This document shows positions 25,787-34,070 of a stretch of 45,579 bases of DNA, one piece after another; position 1 is the stretch's first letter; each line of letters begins with the position of its first letter. Below the pieces are notes generated by a model, which did not search any database, was not told where the DNA came from, and saw only the letters and a list, made by a program, of their open reading frames with translations. The DNA comes from an uncultured Sinobacteraceae bacterium (GTDB lineage: Bacteria > Pseudomonadota > Gammaproteobacteria > Steroidobacterales > Steroidobacteraceae). The position numbers and the translations under genes are program-made. The DNA lies in NCBI GenBank assembly GCA_937902995.1, contig CALEKY010000096.1, positions 1-45,579 of the forward strand. Direction: 5' to 3'.

Positions 25787-26959
25787 TCAATCGTCGAGCT
25801 TCGGTTTCAGCGCATCGTCGGATGTGCGCTTCAGCTCTTCGTAGTGGTTCGCGGCATCGCGTACCGCGGCATGCTGCGCATCGATGATGAGCGGCGTGAC
25901 GAGCACGACGAGCTCGGATTGCCCGCGGCGGAACTGGCGCGATTTGAACAGCTCGCCGAGGATCGGAATCTGCCCGAGCCCCGGTACCTTCACGACGGCC
26001 TTCGCGTCCTCGGACGAGAACAAGCCGCCGACGATCATCGTCTCGCCCGCCTGAACGTTCATTTCCGTATTCGTCTTGCGGGTCGCAAAGCCCGGGATGC
26101 CGAGCACCTGAATGCCCTTGTCGACACTGCTGACCTCGACGTTCACCTTCGTGCGGATGAGCCCCGACTCATTCGCTTGCGGCTCGATTTTCAGAATGAT
26201 GCCGAACTGCTTGAACAGCACGTTCAACGCGCCGTCCGCGTTCTGGACCGGAATCGGCACCTCGCCGCCGACCAGAAAATCCGCTTGGCCGCCGCTGATG
26301 CACGTGAGTGTCGGCTCGGCGAGCAATCGCGCATCGCCGTTGTTGACGAGCAGATTCACGACCGAGTCGATGAGCGTCGTCATCGCGAAATAGTGATTGT
26401 TCGTACCCAAGTTCAGCGGCAGGCCTTCCAGCTCCGACAAGCCTTCGGGTACGAGTCGAAAATGTTCGTTCGTGACGAACTCATCCAACGTGCCGAAGAT
26501 CGGCCCTGCGGCCACATCGGCCCAATCGATGCCGATGTCGCGCAAGGCCGATTTCTTGACTTCGATGAGCTTGGCCTTGATCAGAATCGTCGGCTTGGCT
26601 TCGATCGGCTCGGGAATGCGTCCTGGCTCCGGAATGCCGAGCACTTTGACGAGGTAGGCCACTTGCGAACCGTCACGTCCCCAGATGCGTAGGTCCGTCA
26701 CGCCTTCCCTCTTGCCGAGCACGAGAATTTCCTGTGTATCGTCGAACACGTGTACGTCGATCACGTTGCCGTCGCCTGCCGCCACACGCTTCGGTTGCGT
26801 ATAGCGCATCAGCAGGCTCTGTCCCACCGGTACCGCCAACACGTTGACCGGCGCGCCGTCGACAGCCGCCTCTGCGCTCGACGATTCATTGGCGACGAAT
26901 GCGAGCAACGTCGCCAGCATTGCAATGCATGACATGAGCCGTCCTTGGCGTTTCGACAT
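25787..26959 (-). CDS. cpaC: Tad pilus outer-membrane secretin (RcpA/CpaC)
   Basis: A 390-residue secretin forming the outer-membrane pore of the Tad pilus. The signal region (MSKRQGRLMSCIAMLATLLAFVANESSSAEA) is followed by a short N-domain with the EILVLGKREGVTDLRIWGRDG BON-like repeat. Then comes the secretin core with ILIKAKLIEVKKSALRDIGIDW, FLVGGEVPIPV, GETMIVGGLFSSED and VPGLGQIPILGELFKS, ending in the classic ELVVLVTPLII. The ATG at 26959 lies one base from the end of cpaB; an upstream extension to 27022 lies inside cpaB and is rejected. The short N-domain suits CpaC rather than PilQ. Confidence 0.92.
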   Translation of the reverse strand: MSKRQGRLMSCIAMLATLLAFVANESSSAEAAVDGAPVNVLAVPVGQSLLMRYTQPKRVAAGDGNVIDVHVFDDTQEILVLGKREGVTDLRIWGRDGSQVAYLVKVLGIPEPGRIPEPIEAKPTILIKAKLIEVKKSALRDIGIDWADVAAGPIFGTLDEFVTNEHFRLVPEGLSELEGLPLNLGTNNHYFAMTTLIDSVVNLLVNNGDARLLAEPTLTCISGGQADFLVGGEVPIPVQNADGALNVLFKQFGIILKIEPQANESGLIRTKVNVEVSSVDKGIQVLGIPGFATRKTNTEMNVQAGETMIVGGLFSSEDAKAVVKVPGLGQIPILGELFKSRQFRRGQSELVVLVTPLIIDAQHAAVRDAANHYEELKRTSDDALKPKLDD

Positions 26960-26960
26960 G

Positions 26961-27755
26961 TCACACCCCGCCGAAAATGATTTCGACGCGGTGCCGCGGT
27001 GTGATCTTGCCCGTGCGCGCACCGTTCAGAAGCGTGTTCTTCGTGACGCGAGCGACTTGGATCGGCGCTTCGTCTCGCGGCTGGCGCAGCATGATCGTGA
27101 GCTTGCCGACGTCCTGAGCGTGAGCGATTTTCGCTGCATCTTCAGGCGTTACCGAAACGGTGATGGTGTTGAAGCTGTAGCCGTCGCGCCGCTCGCCGAG
27201 ATAATTGGCATTCGTCACGGTTCGCACGCCGGTTGCAATGACGGGCACGCTCGTCAGCAGCGGAAGCGTCACGCTCTCGTTGTTCGATGAGGTCGTGAAG
27301 AACAAATCGATGCGATCGCCAGGTGCGAGCATGCCCGCAATCGAGGATTCCTCGTCGACCGGAAACGTGAGCGCCCGCATGCCCTCCGGTAGCTGCGACG
27401 AGAAGCCTGCAGCGGCGTTCTGTGCGAGATGCGACATCAGAATGGGTTCGCCGCTACGCAAAGGATGCGACAGCACGCGTCCGGCGATGCGATCCCAATC
27501 CTCGGCGAGCACAGCATCGGAATGCAGGAACGCTCGAGGGACTTCGCGAATGGCGGCCGTGCGTCCGGATAGAAACGTACCGGGCATCAAGTCGGCATTG
27601 GCGACCACGACTTTCGCCGGCGTGTACCGTGCATCGATCTCCGCGCGACGCTGCTCGAGCGTGCGGTCGATGTAATCGTTGGCAAAGTACGCTGCCGCGG
27701 CGCCGGCACCGAGCGCACCGGTCACCATCAGCACCGTGATCATCGTACCTTTCAT
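26961..27755 (-). CDS. cpaB: Tad pilus assembly protein CpaB/RcpC
   Basis: A 264-residue periplasmic protein with an N-terminal membrane anchor (MITVLMVTGALGAGAAAAYFANDYI). A SAF/AFP-like domain begins VVVANADLMPGTFLSGRTAAIREVP, and the CpaB signature MRALTFPVDEESSIAGMLAPGDRIDLFFT follows. The C-terminus has the ITVSVTPEDAAKIAHAQDVGKLTIMLRQP block. CpaB is thought to work with the secretin, perhaps contacting peptidoglycan. The GGAGGAG ribosome-binding site lies just before 27755; the following secretin gene starts one base after its stop. Confidence 0.92.
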   Translation of the reverse strand: MKGTMITVLMVTGALGAGAAAAYFANDYIDRTLEQRRAEIDARYTPAKVVVANADLMPGTFLSGRTAAIREVPRAFLHSDAVLAEDWDRIAGRVLSHPLRSGEPILMSHLAQNAAAGFSSQLPEGMRALTFPVDEESSIAGMLAPGDRIDLFFTTSSNNESVTLPLLTSVPVIATGVRTVTNANYLGERRDGYSFNTITVSVTPEDAAKIAHAQDVGKLTIMLRQPRDEAPIQVARVTKNTLLNGARTGKITPRHRVEIIFGGV

Positions 27756-27789
27756 CGGTCTCCTCCTTGAGACGTCATTCGCGCTTGAA

Positions 27790-27969
27790 TCAATAGGGCA
27801 TCATCAATGCCCACGTGTACTCGTCATGATGCTCTTGAATCATTCCCAACACGCCTTCGGCGCCCCACCACACGACGAGCAATCCGACGAGCACGGCAAG
27901 ATACTCGCTCATGGCCCAACCCGATTGCCGCGTGCGCGACGGTTTGCGCGGTCGACGTTCGCGTTTCAT
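27790..27969 (-). CDS. Second Flp-type prepilin-like small protein
   Basis: A 59-residue protein with a basic leader (MKRERRPRKPSRTRQSG) followed directly by WAMSEYLAVLVGLLVVWWG. If cleaved after Gly17, Glu and Tyr fall at mature positions +5 and +6, exactly the Flp prepilin rule (G then XXXXEY). The hydrophobic helix is typical, but the C-terminus (LGMIQEHHDEYTWALMMPY) is short and differs from the first Flp gene. It may be a minor pilin or pseudopilin. The gene overlaps the preceding unknown gene by four bases (ATGA) and is followed by cpaB after 34 bases. Confidence 0.7.
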   Translation of the reverse strand: MKRERRPRKPSRTRQSGWAMSEYLAVLVGLLVVWWGAEGVLGMIQEHHDEYTWALMMPY

Positions 27970-28682
27970 GTTTTCTTCCACACGATCAGAATCGCAGTCT
28001 CGCCGCTCTTCAAGCGTTGCAGGTTGAGCTGGGCGAGCGACGCATCTTTCTGTGCTTCGATCACGTGACCGCCGCGCGCATGCGACATGGGTTCGCTGCG
28101 CCAAATCGTCCAACCGTGTTGCCGCAGGAGCTGGGCGATTTCGTGCGCTGCGCTCCCGACCGGACGCGGACTCAGCAAGCTGATGTGCTCGGCTTCGATG
28201 CCGTCGTCTTCGTATTGCTGGAGGTTCACGACGCGCGCAGAGGCCGGATGCGGAAAGCGTGTGCGGAGCAGCGGCCGCTGTTTCTTCAGCGGCGGTGTTA
28301 CCGTGATCGTGCCTTGCGAGCCTTGGGGGGTGTTGCGGGCGCGCACGGTAATGTAGGCGTCATCGCTGAGAACCCCGAGTACTTCGTCGTTGCCCTCGAA
28401 CCATCGTTTGGTTTGCGTGTCGGACCCGCGCAGGCGACGCTCGTAATAGTGCAGAACTTCTTGCGCATTCATGGCTGCGGCGAAGCTCTTGATCGTCATC
28501 GGTACGCCGTTCAAGCGCATGGCTTGCGACAACCATACCGCCTTTCCTCCCGGAGGCGCGTCGAGCTCCGGAAGTTGTCGAGTCGCCGACGCAATGCTTC
28601 CGCCGATCGCAAGGCTGGGCGCCAACACGACCGTCAGGATCGCGGTTGCGAAGAGCGCCGTTCTTCGCCGCTTCCTTGGCAT
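27966..28682 (-). CDS. Tad-operon secreted protein, function unknown
   Basis: A 238-residue protein with a basic leader and signal or anchor helix (MPRKRRRTALFATAILTVVLAPSLAIGG). Two alpha/beta halves seem to follow. The first (about 40-125) includes the GKAVWLSQAMRLNGVPMTIKSF block and HYYERRLRGSD. The second (about 128-238) includes the ARVVNLQQYEDDGIEAEHISLL segment and ends in ETAILIVWKK. I do not recognise a family. Its place between TadE and the second Flp-like gene, with one- and four-base overlaps on each side, indicates a role in pilus assembly or in the envelope machine. The start at 28682 was chosen for its overlap with the TadE stop. Confidence 0.6.
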   Translation of the reverse strand: MPRKRRRTALFATAILTVVLAPSLAIGGSIASATRQLPELDAPPGGKAVWLSQAMRLNGVPMTIKSFAAAMNAQEVLHYYERRLRGSDTQTKRWFEGNDEVLGVLSDDAYITVRARNTPQGSQGTITVTPPLKKQRPLLRTRFPHPASARVVNLQQYEDDGIEAEHISLLSPRPVGSAAHEIAQLLRQHGWTIWRSEPMSHARGGHVIEAQKDASLAQLNLQRLKSGETAILIVWKKT

Positions 28683-29545
28683 CAACGTCGCTCCACGTAG
28701 GCCCGCGGCAAGGACGCCGAGCTCGGTCGCAGATCGGGATCCCATGCGAATTGACCCTCGCCGAACAGCGGCTCGCCAGGCCCGATGGCGTTGAGCGCCA
28801 GCACACGGCTCGGCAGCTCGATCGTCTCGACGAATTCGTTCATCGTGAGCTCATCGACGCGACGCCGGAATTCGGTTTCATCGCGGGCCGACCAGGTATC
28901 GCTCAGAATGGCTGCACCGGTCGACTGGATCAGCGGCGGTTCGTCTGCTTCGTTCGCGACCGGCCGCAGCAACGAAACCCCGGCACGCGCTCGCGCTTGA
29001 AGCCTCGGCCGAACCGCAGCGCTTGCCGTCGCGGCGGCAAAGTTGTTGCGCGGCAGGCCGAGATCGTTCACTTGCAGCACCGAAGCCGCCGTCGCAATGG
29101 CGCCCCCGCCATGAGCGAACGACGGCACGAACCATTGCCCGACTTCGACGGGATCGCGTTCGACGCGCTGCTCGACGTCAATCGCTTGTTCGCCGTTGCG
29201 ATAGTCGAGCATGCGCGCATTGGCTTGATCGCGCCACAATGGATTCTCGGTGACGCCTGAATTGCTCAGGGTATCCGTTGCCACGATCGGCGCACGCGGA
29301 TGACCGAACGAACGGTCGCGCGCCTCGAGCGCGATTTCTTCGGGCGCTTTGCTGTTGTTTCCGCTGCTGCGCCAAACCGTGCGCTCCCAGACGGCATATC
29401 GCGCAGCGTCCAAACTCTTGTGCTTGATGTCGAGCTGTTTGCCGAGCCACGGAATACCGATCAAGAACGGGCAGAAGGCCAACAGCGCGACGATGACTTC
29501 GGCGATCGCGTTGCCGCGACACCGACGAAAGCGCAAGTCCTTCAT
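28682..29545 (-). CDS. tadE: TadE-like pseudopilin
   Basis: A 287-residue protein with an N-terminal type IV pilin-like signal: RGNAIAEVIVALLAFCPFLIG, with Gly11 as the likely cleavage site and Glu16 at +5. Pseudopilins of the TadE type carry this motif and a large globular tail; the tail here is longer than in many TadE proteins (which are near 150-200). The body is rich in Arg/Asp, lacks cysteine, and carries segments such as DAARYAVWERTVWRSSG. It probably primes or caps the pilus. The ATG at 29545 overlaps the TadG stop by four bases; a longer open frame to 30055 is rejected. Confidence 0.72.
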   Translation of the reverse strand: MKDLRFRRCRGNAIAEVIVALLAFCPFLIGIPWLGKQLDIKHKSLDAARYAVWERTVWRSSGNNSKAPEEIALEARDRSFGHPRAPIVATDTLSNSGVTENPLWRDQANARMLDYRNGEQAIDVEQRVERDPVEVGQWFVPSFAHGGGAIATAASVLQVNDLGLPRNNFAAATASAAVRPRLQARARAGVSLLRPVANEADEPPLIQSTGAAILSDTWSARDETEFRRRVDELTMNEFVETIELPSRVLALNAIGPGEPLFGEGQFAWDPDLRPSSASLPRAYVERR

Positions 29546-30804
29546 AGACCCACTCCCAAATCCGCTTCGACGAGGTGCGCTTCCCAGAAAGGGTTGAAGA
29601 GATTCGAGTACTCGGTCGCGCGTCCGAGCGAAGGAACGCCGATGGTGGGACGCCTGAAGCTCACACGCGCCGCTGCCATCGCCGTCATCACCGCGTGGCC
29701 GCCCGCGGCAACGCCGGTACGGCCGATCTCGCGGAAATCGCGTTCGGCGACGCTTTGTTGTCGGCGCGTGGCGATCGCAGCAATCGTGAGCCCATGAAAA
29801 CCGGGGCGGCCGGCGACGTTGTAGTAGCTCGGCACGCCCTCGTACTCGTCGTCGAACTCGCTCGCGCTGGCGTCGGCGCTCGGACCGATGTTGCTCCAGC
29901 GGCTCCAACCGAAGAGCCGGCGCTGTCGCGTTTGCAAGCGATCCGTGGCTTCCCAATCGGCGGAGTTTTCCGATTGCGAATGAGAGGTGCTGCCTTGCTT
30001 GCGGAACTGTCGCAGCAGCGAGTTGAATCGCCAGCCGCGCTCGCCGGCAATCCATCGCGTCGTATTCGCATCGACGCGCATGCTCGCTTCGATCAGCTCT
30101 TGGATCGCGCCATCGTCGTCATCGGCCGTGTAACGTTCGACGAACGTCGCGACCTCATACATCTGCGAGAGCACGCGAGCTTCGAGCACGCCGCGCAACT
30201 CGGACGGCAGCGCGCCGAGCTCGCCGCGGTCGTTGATGCGAATGTTCGGATCGTAGGCCTGCGCCGTCCGGCGCATGACTTCGGTCAGGTTGTCGAGGGC
30301 GAGCGATGCCTGTGCCTCGAGCTGAGCGGCACGATAGGTCGCGTTCCAGGTATCCATCGTCGGAATCGCGAACTCGGCAGATTCCTCGGTGAATTCGCGG
30401 ATCTCGGCAATGATGTTCTCGACCATCGAGACGTACTGGCCTGCGTACGGGATGTATCGCGCGAAGTCCTCGATGAAATCGATGGTTTCGTCGATGTAGC
30501 GCACCCAGCTCACGTACGACACGAAATGTCCGACACCGACGTGATTGGCCACCATGGCGCGATTGGTGTATGCCATGAAGTTCAAGTGCCGCGCCGTCCA
30601 CACCGCGCCGCTGTAAGCCGCCGCGTCGGCTGCATTCGTCAGGTGAGACTTCTCCGTGATCTTGTGGCCGGTGTTGTACATCACGACGAGCACGGCGCTC
30701 GCGATCAAAATGCCGAACAGCGCGATGGGTGCGATCTGACCGCGCTGGCGCCGGATGCGCCGCATCGTGCATCTGACGCCAGGAATGGACATCCGCAGCC
30801 TCAT
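29542..30804 (-). CDS. tadG: TadG-like pilus-assembly protein
   Basis: A 420-residue protein with an N-terminal Tad-like domain (RGQIAPIALFGILIASAVLVVMYN, then GHKITEKSHLTNAADAAAYSGAVWTARHLNF). This is the hallmark of TadG-type proteins that begin with a membrane helix and the AADAAAYS motif. The large mixed C-terminal domain has no von Willebrand MIDAS motif that I can see, although many TadG members have one. The start at 30804 follows GGAGAAG at ideal spacing; a TTG further up is rejected. It follows the flp gene by 29 bases and overlaps tadE, so it belongs to the same transcript. Confidence 0.78.
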   Translation of the reverse strand: MRLRMSIPGVRCTMRRIRRQRGQIAPIALFGILIASAVLVVMYNTGHKITEKSHLTNAADAAAYSGAVWTARHLNFMAYTNRAMVANHVGVGHFVSYVSWVRYIDETIDFIEDFARYIPYAGQYVSMVENIIAEIREFTEESAEFAIPTMDTWNATYRAAQLEAQASLALDNLTEVMRRTAQAYDPNIRINDRGELGALPSELRGVLEARVLSQMYEVATFVERYTADDDDGAIQELIEASMRVDANTTRWIAGERGWRFNSLLRQFRKQGSTSHSQSENSADWEATDRLQTRQRRLFGWSRWSNIGPSADASASEFDDEYEGVPSYYNVAGRPGFHGLTIAAIATRRQQSVAERDFREIGRTGVAAGGHAVMTAMAAARVSFRRPTIGVPSLGRATEYSNLFNPFWEAHLVEADLGVGL

Positions 30805-30833
30805 CGCGCTTCTCCGCAACAAGTCGCTTGCGT

Positions 30834-31115
30834 TTACTGCTGTGCGTTCGTCTGGGTGTTGTACGTGGCCAGACTATCTGCTTGCGCGGCGCGGTTGCGG
30901 GCTGTGTCTGCCGAGTTGGCGGCGTTCTGGATGTCGGCTGCGCCCGAACGGCCCGCCATTTCGCGGCTCATGCCGGCCATCTGGTTCTGCAGCGTGTCGC
31001 CGAATGCGGCGAACAGACCGATGCCGGCCACGGCAACCAAGGCCGTGATGATGATGTACTCGCTCATTCCTTGGCCGCGCTGACGGGGCCGGAGAGCTGC
31101 CTTGCGACGGATCAT
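30834..31115 (-). CDS. flp: Flp-type pilin
   Basis: A 93-residue prepilin opening the Tad operon. The leader is MIRRKAALRPRQRG, followed by QGMSEYIIITALVAVAGIGLFAAF; cleavage after Gly14 puts Glu19 at +5 and Tyr20 at +6, the Flp rule. The hydrophobic segment is followed by an Ala/Asn/Asp-rich tail (about 35-93) that is longer than that of classical Flp pilins (about 50-75 residues total), so it may be surface exposed. A strong AGGAGG site precedes ATG 31115, in keeping with a highly expressed structural subunit. The upstream 195 bases, shared with the divergent DUF418 gene, must hold its promoter, but none was placed. Confidence 0.82.
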   Translation of the reverse strand: MIRRKAALRPRQRGQGMSEYIIITALVAVAGIGLFAAFGDTLQNQMAGMSREMAGRSGAADIQNAANSADTARNRAAQADSLATYNTQTNAQQ

Positions 31116-31310
31116 TGGAACCTCCTTGTTGATCGAGTGCTTGCAAGATTGCGCTACGCGGTGTGGCGGAACGAACGTCCCGTCAGGCGTAAGCTAAGGG
31201 ACCGACATCCCGCGTGGCCGGCGAATTTCTGGCGAGTTTGCGCAGTAATTCAAACGATGCTGCGGGCGATCGGTCATGATGGCGCGGACGGACGCTGTGC
31301 GGAGTAGCGA

Positions 31311-32546
31311 GTGAGTGCGGAAGTCGGACCGGTAGCGGGCAGCGAACGCTTGTTCGAGCTCGACCTCGTTCGCGGGGTTGCGCTGCTCGGCATCCTCATC
31401 ATGAACATGCCGGGGTTTGCGACGTCGTTCTACTCGGGTTCGAGCGGTGTCGATTCATGGATCTACTGGTGGGATCAATGGACGGCAGGGCTGCGCAACG
31501 TTCTGTTCTCGGGCAAGTTCAACAGCATGTTCAGCCTGCTGTTCGGAATCGGCTTTACGATTCAGCTCGAACGCCTGTTGCAGCGACGTGGCGCGGAAGG
31601 CCTGCATATTTACCTGAAACGCCTTGCGATCCTGTTCCTGTTCGGTGCGATTCACATGCTCGTGTTCTGGACGGGCGATGTGTTGCACATGTATGCGCTG
31701 CTCGGCGTGTTGCTCGTTCTGCTGCGCAACCGCTCCGATGCGACGATTGCCGTCATTATCGTCGTGCTGTTGCTGTTCCCGATCGGCAGCGGCGCATTCA
31801 AGATGATCGCACGCGATCCCAGCCATCTCGATCGGCTCGGCGAGGCCTTCAGCGCCTGGGTGGCCTCGAACAATGCCGCGTACGGGCATGGCTCGTTCAT
31901 CGAGGCGATGCACGAGCACATGCGGGAGACCTGGTTCTTGTATACCGACGCCGCTTCGGTCGATTACACGCTGAGCTTTTACGTGCAATTGACGACGACG
32001 ATGCTGCTCGGCTTTCTCATCGGGCGGCATCGCATCGTCCAGCGCATTCCGGAGCTGATGCCGCAGATCGTCAAGGTGCAGATCTGGTCGTTCTGGATCG
32101 GCATCGGTTCGGCGGCTCTGCTCGCCTACGGCGAAAAAACGGTCGTGCCCTTTCCGACGTCGCCGCAAACGATTCTGGTTTCGCTCGCCTACAATTTTTG
32201 CCGGATCGCTTTGATGACGTTCTATGTGACGACGTTCGTGCGACTGGCACAGGACGATCGTTGGCGTACGTGGCTTGCACCGCTCGCCACCATCGGCCGG
32301 ATGCCGTTGACCAATTACCTCATGCAGACGGCGATTGCGACGACGATCTTTTACGGTTGGGGGCTCGGCTTCTGGAACCGGGGCGGTCCGTTGACTTGGC
32401 TGCTGTTGTCGCTCGCCATTTTTTTCCTCGTGCAGGTGCCGCTCAGCGTCTGGTGGCTCGCGCGTTATCAATACGGCCCCATGGAATACCTGTGGCGTTA
32501 CCTGACCTACGGGCGCACGATGTCGGGACGATTGCGCCGCGCATAG
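31311..32546 (+). CDS. DUF418 family polytopic membrane protein (YeiB-like)
   Basis: A 411-residue inner-membrane protein with about ten helices. It begins with the family signature LFELDLVRGVALLGILIMNMPGF and contains the LFGIGFTIQLERL segment and the conserved GRMPLTNYLMQTAIATTIFYGWGLGFW block near the end. The closing PLSVWWLARYQYGPMEYLWR... is the classic DUF418 C-terminus (GPLEWLWR in many). The role is unknown. It starts at GTG 31311, divergent from flp, and is followed 54 bases later by an alpha/beta hydrolase on the same strand. Confidence 0.9.
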   Translation: MSAEVGPVAGSERLFELDLVRGVALLGILIMNMPGFATSFYSGSSGVDSWIYWWDQWTAGLRNVLFSGKFNSMFSLLFGIGFTIQLERLLQRRGAEGLHIYLKRLAILFLFGAIHMLVFWTGDVLHMYALLGVLLVLLRNRSDATIAVIIVVLLLFPIGSGAFKMIARDPSHLDRLGEAFSAWVASNNAAYGHGSFIEAMHEHMRETWFLYTDAASVDYTLSFYVQLTTTMLLGFLIGRHRIVQRIPELMPQIVKVQIWSFWIGIGSAALLAYGEKTVVPFPTSPQTILVSLAYNFCRIALMTFYVTTFVRLAQDDRWRTWLAPLATIGRMPLTNYLMQTAIATTIFYGWGLGFWNRGGPLTWLLLSLAIFFLVQVPLSVWWLARYQYGPMEYLWRYLTYGRTMSGRLRRA

Positions 32547-32600
32547 TCGCGATGGATTGCACAGCTTTCTCGCGCGCGAAACGGGTAGGCTTACATCACC

Positions 32601-33488
32601 GTGTTGGCCGAATCGCTGCTCACAACTCTCGCAGACCGTTACGGGATCGCTTACCGGAACGCGTCGCTGCCCGAAGCGAAACGCTGTATCGCAGCCGACG
32701 GAATCGTGCTCAGCTATCTCGATTGGGGCGGTGACAGCGAGCCGATTCTGTTCCTGCATGGCGGCGCGCTCAGCGCACACTCATGGGATTTGGTCTGTCT
32801 GGGGCTGCGCGACGATTGGCACTGCATTGCGCTCGATTTGCGCGGACATGGCGACAGCGGTTGGTCTGACCGTTACTCGATCGAAATCTCCATCGACGAC
32901 ATTGCGACGCTCTTCCGGCATTGCGGCATCGAGCGTGCACATCTCGTCGGCAACAGTCTCGGCGGAACCATTGCCGCTCACTTCGCGGCTGCGCATCCGA
33001 ACCTGACCGCGAGCCTCACGCTCGTCGATGTCGGACCGAACATCGATTTCGCGGCAACACAGAAGATCCGCGATTACATCGAGCGCACGGACGGCGCGGT
33101 CGATCTATCGACCGCCGTCGAGATAGGCCTGCGCGTGAATCCGCAAATCGATCGGGATGCCTTGATCTACCGGCTGATGCACGCAACGCGCGTCGGCGAA
33201 GACGGCCGTATCCATTGGAAGCAGGATCGTCGACGCATGCGCGACCACGATTATTTCTTGGAGAAAGTCGACGAAATTGCGCGAATCGCACCGACGATCG
33301 ATGTCCCCGTGCTCGTGGCGCGCGGTGCGCGTAGCCGGGTGTTCAGCGAGGAGGCCGCGCGCGCGTGCGCAGCCGCGTTTCCGCACGGCCGCTGGGTTCG
33401 CATCGAAGACGCAGGTCACAATATTCAGGAAGCGAATCCCGGCGGTCTCGTTGCCGCGCTCAGGGAATTCCTTCGCGACGCTCGATGA
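32601..33488 (+). CDS. Alpha/beta hydrolase, possibly with altered catalytic acid
   Basis: A 295-residue cytoplasmic alpha/beta hydrolase starting at GTG 32601. The oxyanion HGG is at 53-55, the LRGHGDS segment at 80-86, the nucleophile elbow is GNSLGG with Ser119, and the His in EDAGHNI is His273. The usual Asp in the RGxxSD-type loop after strand beta-7 reads RGARSRVFS, so Arg246 stands where acid is expected. Asp143, in LVDVGPN after beta-6, may serve instead, or the reaction may differ. The substrate is unknown. The coding end overlaps by 29 bases the convergent small HExxH gene. Confidence 0.82.
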   Translation: MLAESLLTTLADRYGIAYRNASLPEAKRCIAADGIVLSYLDWGGDSEPILFLHGGALSAHSWDLVCLGLRDDWHCIALDLRGHGDSGWSDRYSIEISIDDIATLFRHCGIERAHLVGNSLGGTIAAHFAAAHPNLTASLTLVDVGPNIDFAATQKIRDYIERTDGAVDLSTAVEIGLRVNPQIDRDALIYRLMHATRVGEDGRIHWKQDRRRMRDHDYFLEKVDEIARIAPTIDVPVLVARGARSRVFSEEAARACAAAFPHGRWVRIEDAGHNIQEANPGGLVAALREFLRDAR

Positions 33489-33855
33489 GCGTTCGGAAGC
33501 GCTGCGCGTTCCGTGAGGCAAATTCGCGCGCCTCGACCTCGTACACGTTGCGCCAATAGCCGCGCTTGAGACATTCGAACAAGTAGCGCGCAATCGTCAA
33601 CCGGCGCGGCTGCCATTGACGCAGCACATGGAAATACTCGTGCAGGACGAGCTCAGGGTGGCGCCAGAATTGCGCGGCCGAGCCGACGAGTAAGATGCGT
33701 CCCCGGCGTGTCGTCGCCACGGCGCCGACATGCAAACGCGCATATAGCGAATGCTCGATCACGCGCACGTGCGTGGCCGGCTCGCCGAAAATGCGCTCGA
33801 GCGCCGCCACTACCTCTTGCGGCACTGACACGCAACGACCGAAACGCAGCCGCAT
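33460..33855 (-). CDS. Small HExxH zinc-protease-like protein
   Basis: A 131-residue protein with a basic N-terminus, a strand-rich middle (LHVGAVATTRRGRILLVGSA), and then the zinc motif HEYFH (residues 72-76) in a helix LVLHEYFHVLRQW. After a linker comes YEVEAREFA (105-113), in which Glu108 is a likely third ligand. The layout resembles DUF4157-type minimal zincins. It has no signal peptide, and I cannot name the substrate. It is convergent with the hydrolase gene and lies 215 bases upstream of ccoN on the other strand. Confidence 0.6.
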   Translation of the reverse strand: MRLRFGRCVSVPQEVVAALERIFGEPATHVRVIEHSLYARLHVGAVATTRRGRILLVGSAAQFWRHPELVLHEYFHVLRQWQPRRLTIARYLFECLKRGYWRNVYEVEAREFASRNAQRFRTLIERREGIP

Positions 33856-33997
33856 CTTTTCTCGCCATTCAATCTGAGAACGTATCCGACAGGGTCCGCC
33901 TCACTCTGCTTTCCGGCCGGCACCTCGCGAGCTTGGCATCGCGCAGTACGCAAGTCACTCATGAGCGAGTTCACGGATCGCTGCAGCCGCCGCACGA

Positions 33998-34011
33998 CTG
34001 ATCTAGATCAG
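33998..34011. promoter_or_regulatory. FNR/ANR-type oxygen-responsive site upstream of ccoN
   Basis: The perfect 14-base palindrome CTGATCTAGATCAG matches the FNR/ANR consensus TTGAT-N4-ATCAA in all but the outermost base of each half. It ends 59 bases before the ccoN start, the spacing expected for a class II activator site near -41 of a short-leader transcript. FNR/ANR activation of ccoNOQP under low oxygen is established in gammaproteobacteria. The minus-10 could not be fixed. Confidence 0.75.
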
Positions 34012-34070
34012 GGTGCAGAAGCACGTTTGCCGGCACCCTTCCGCTGCAGAGCTTCAAAGACTCGAATGGC

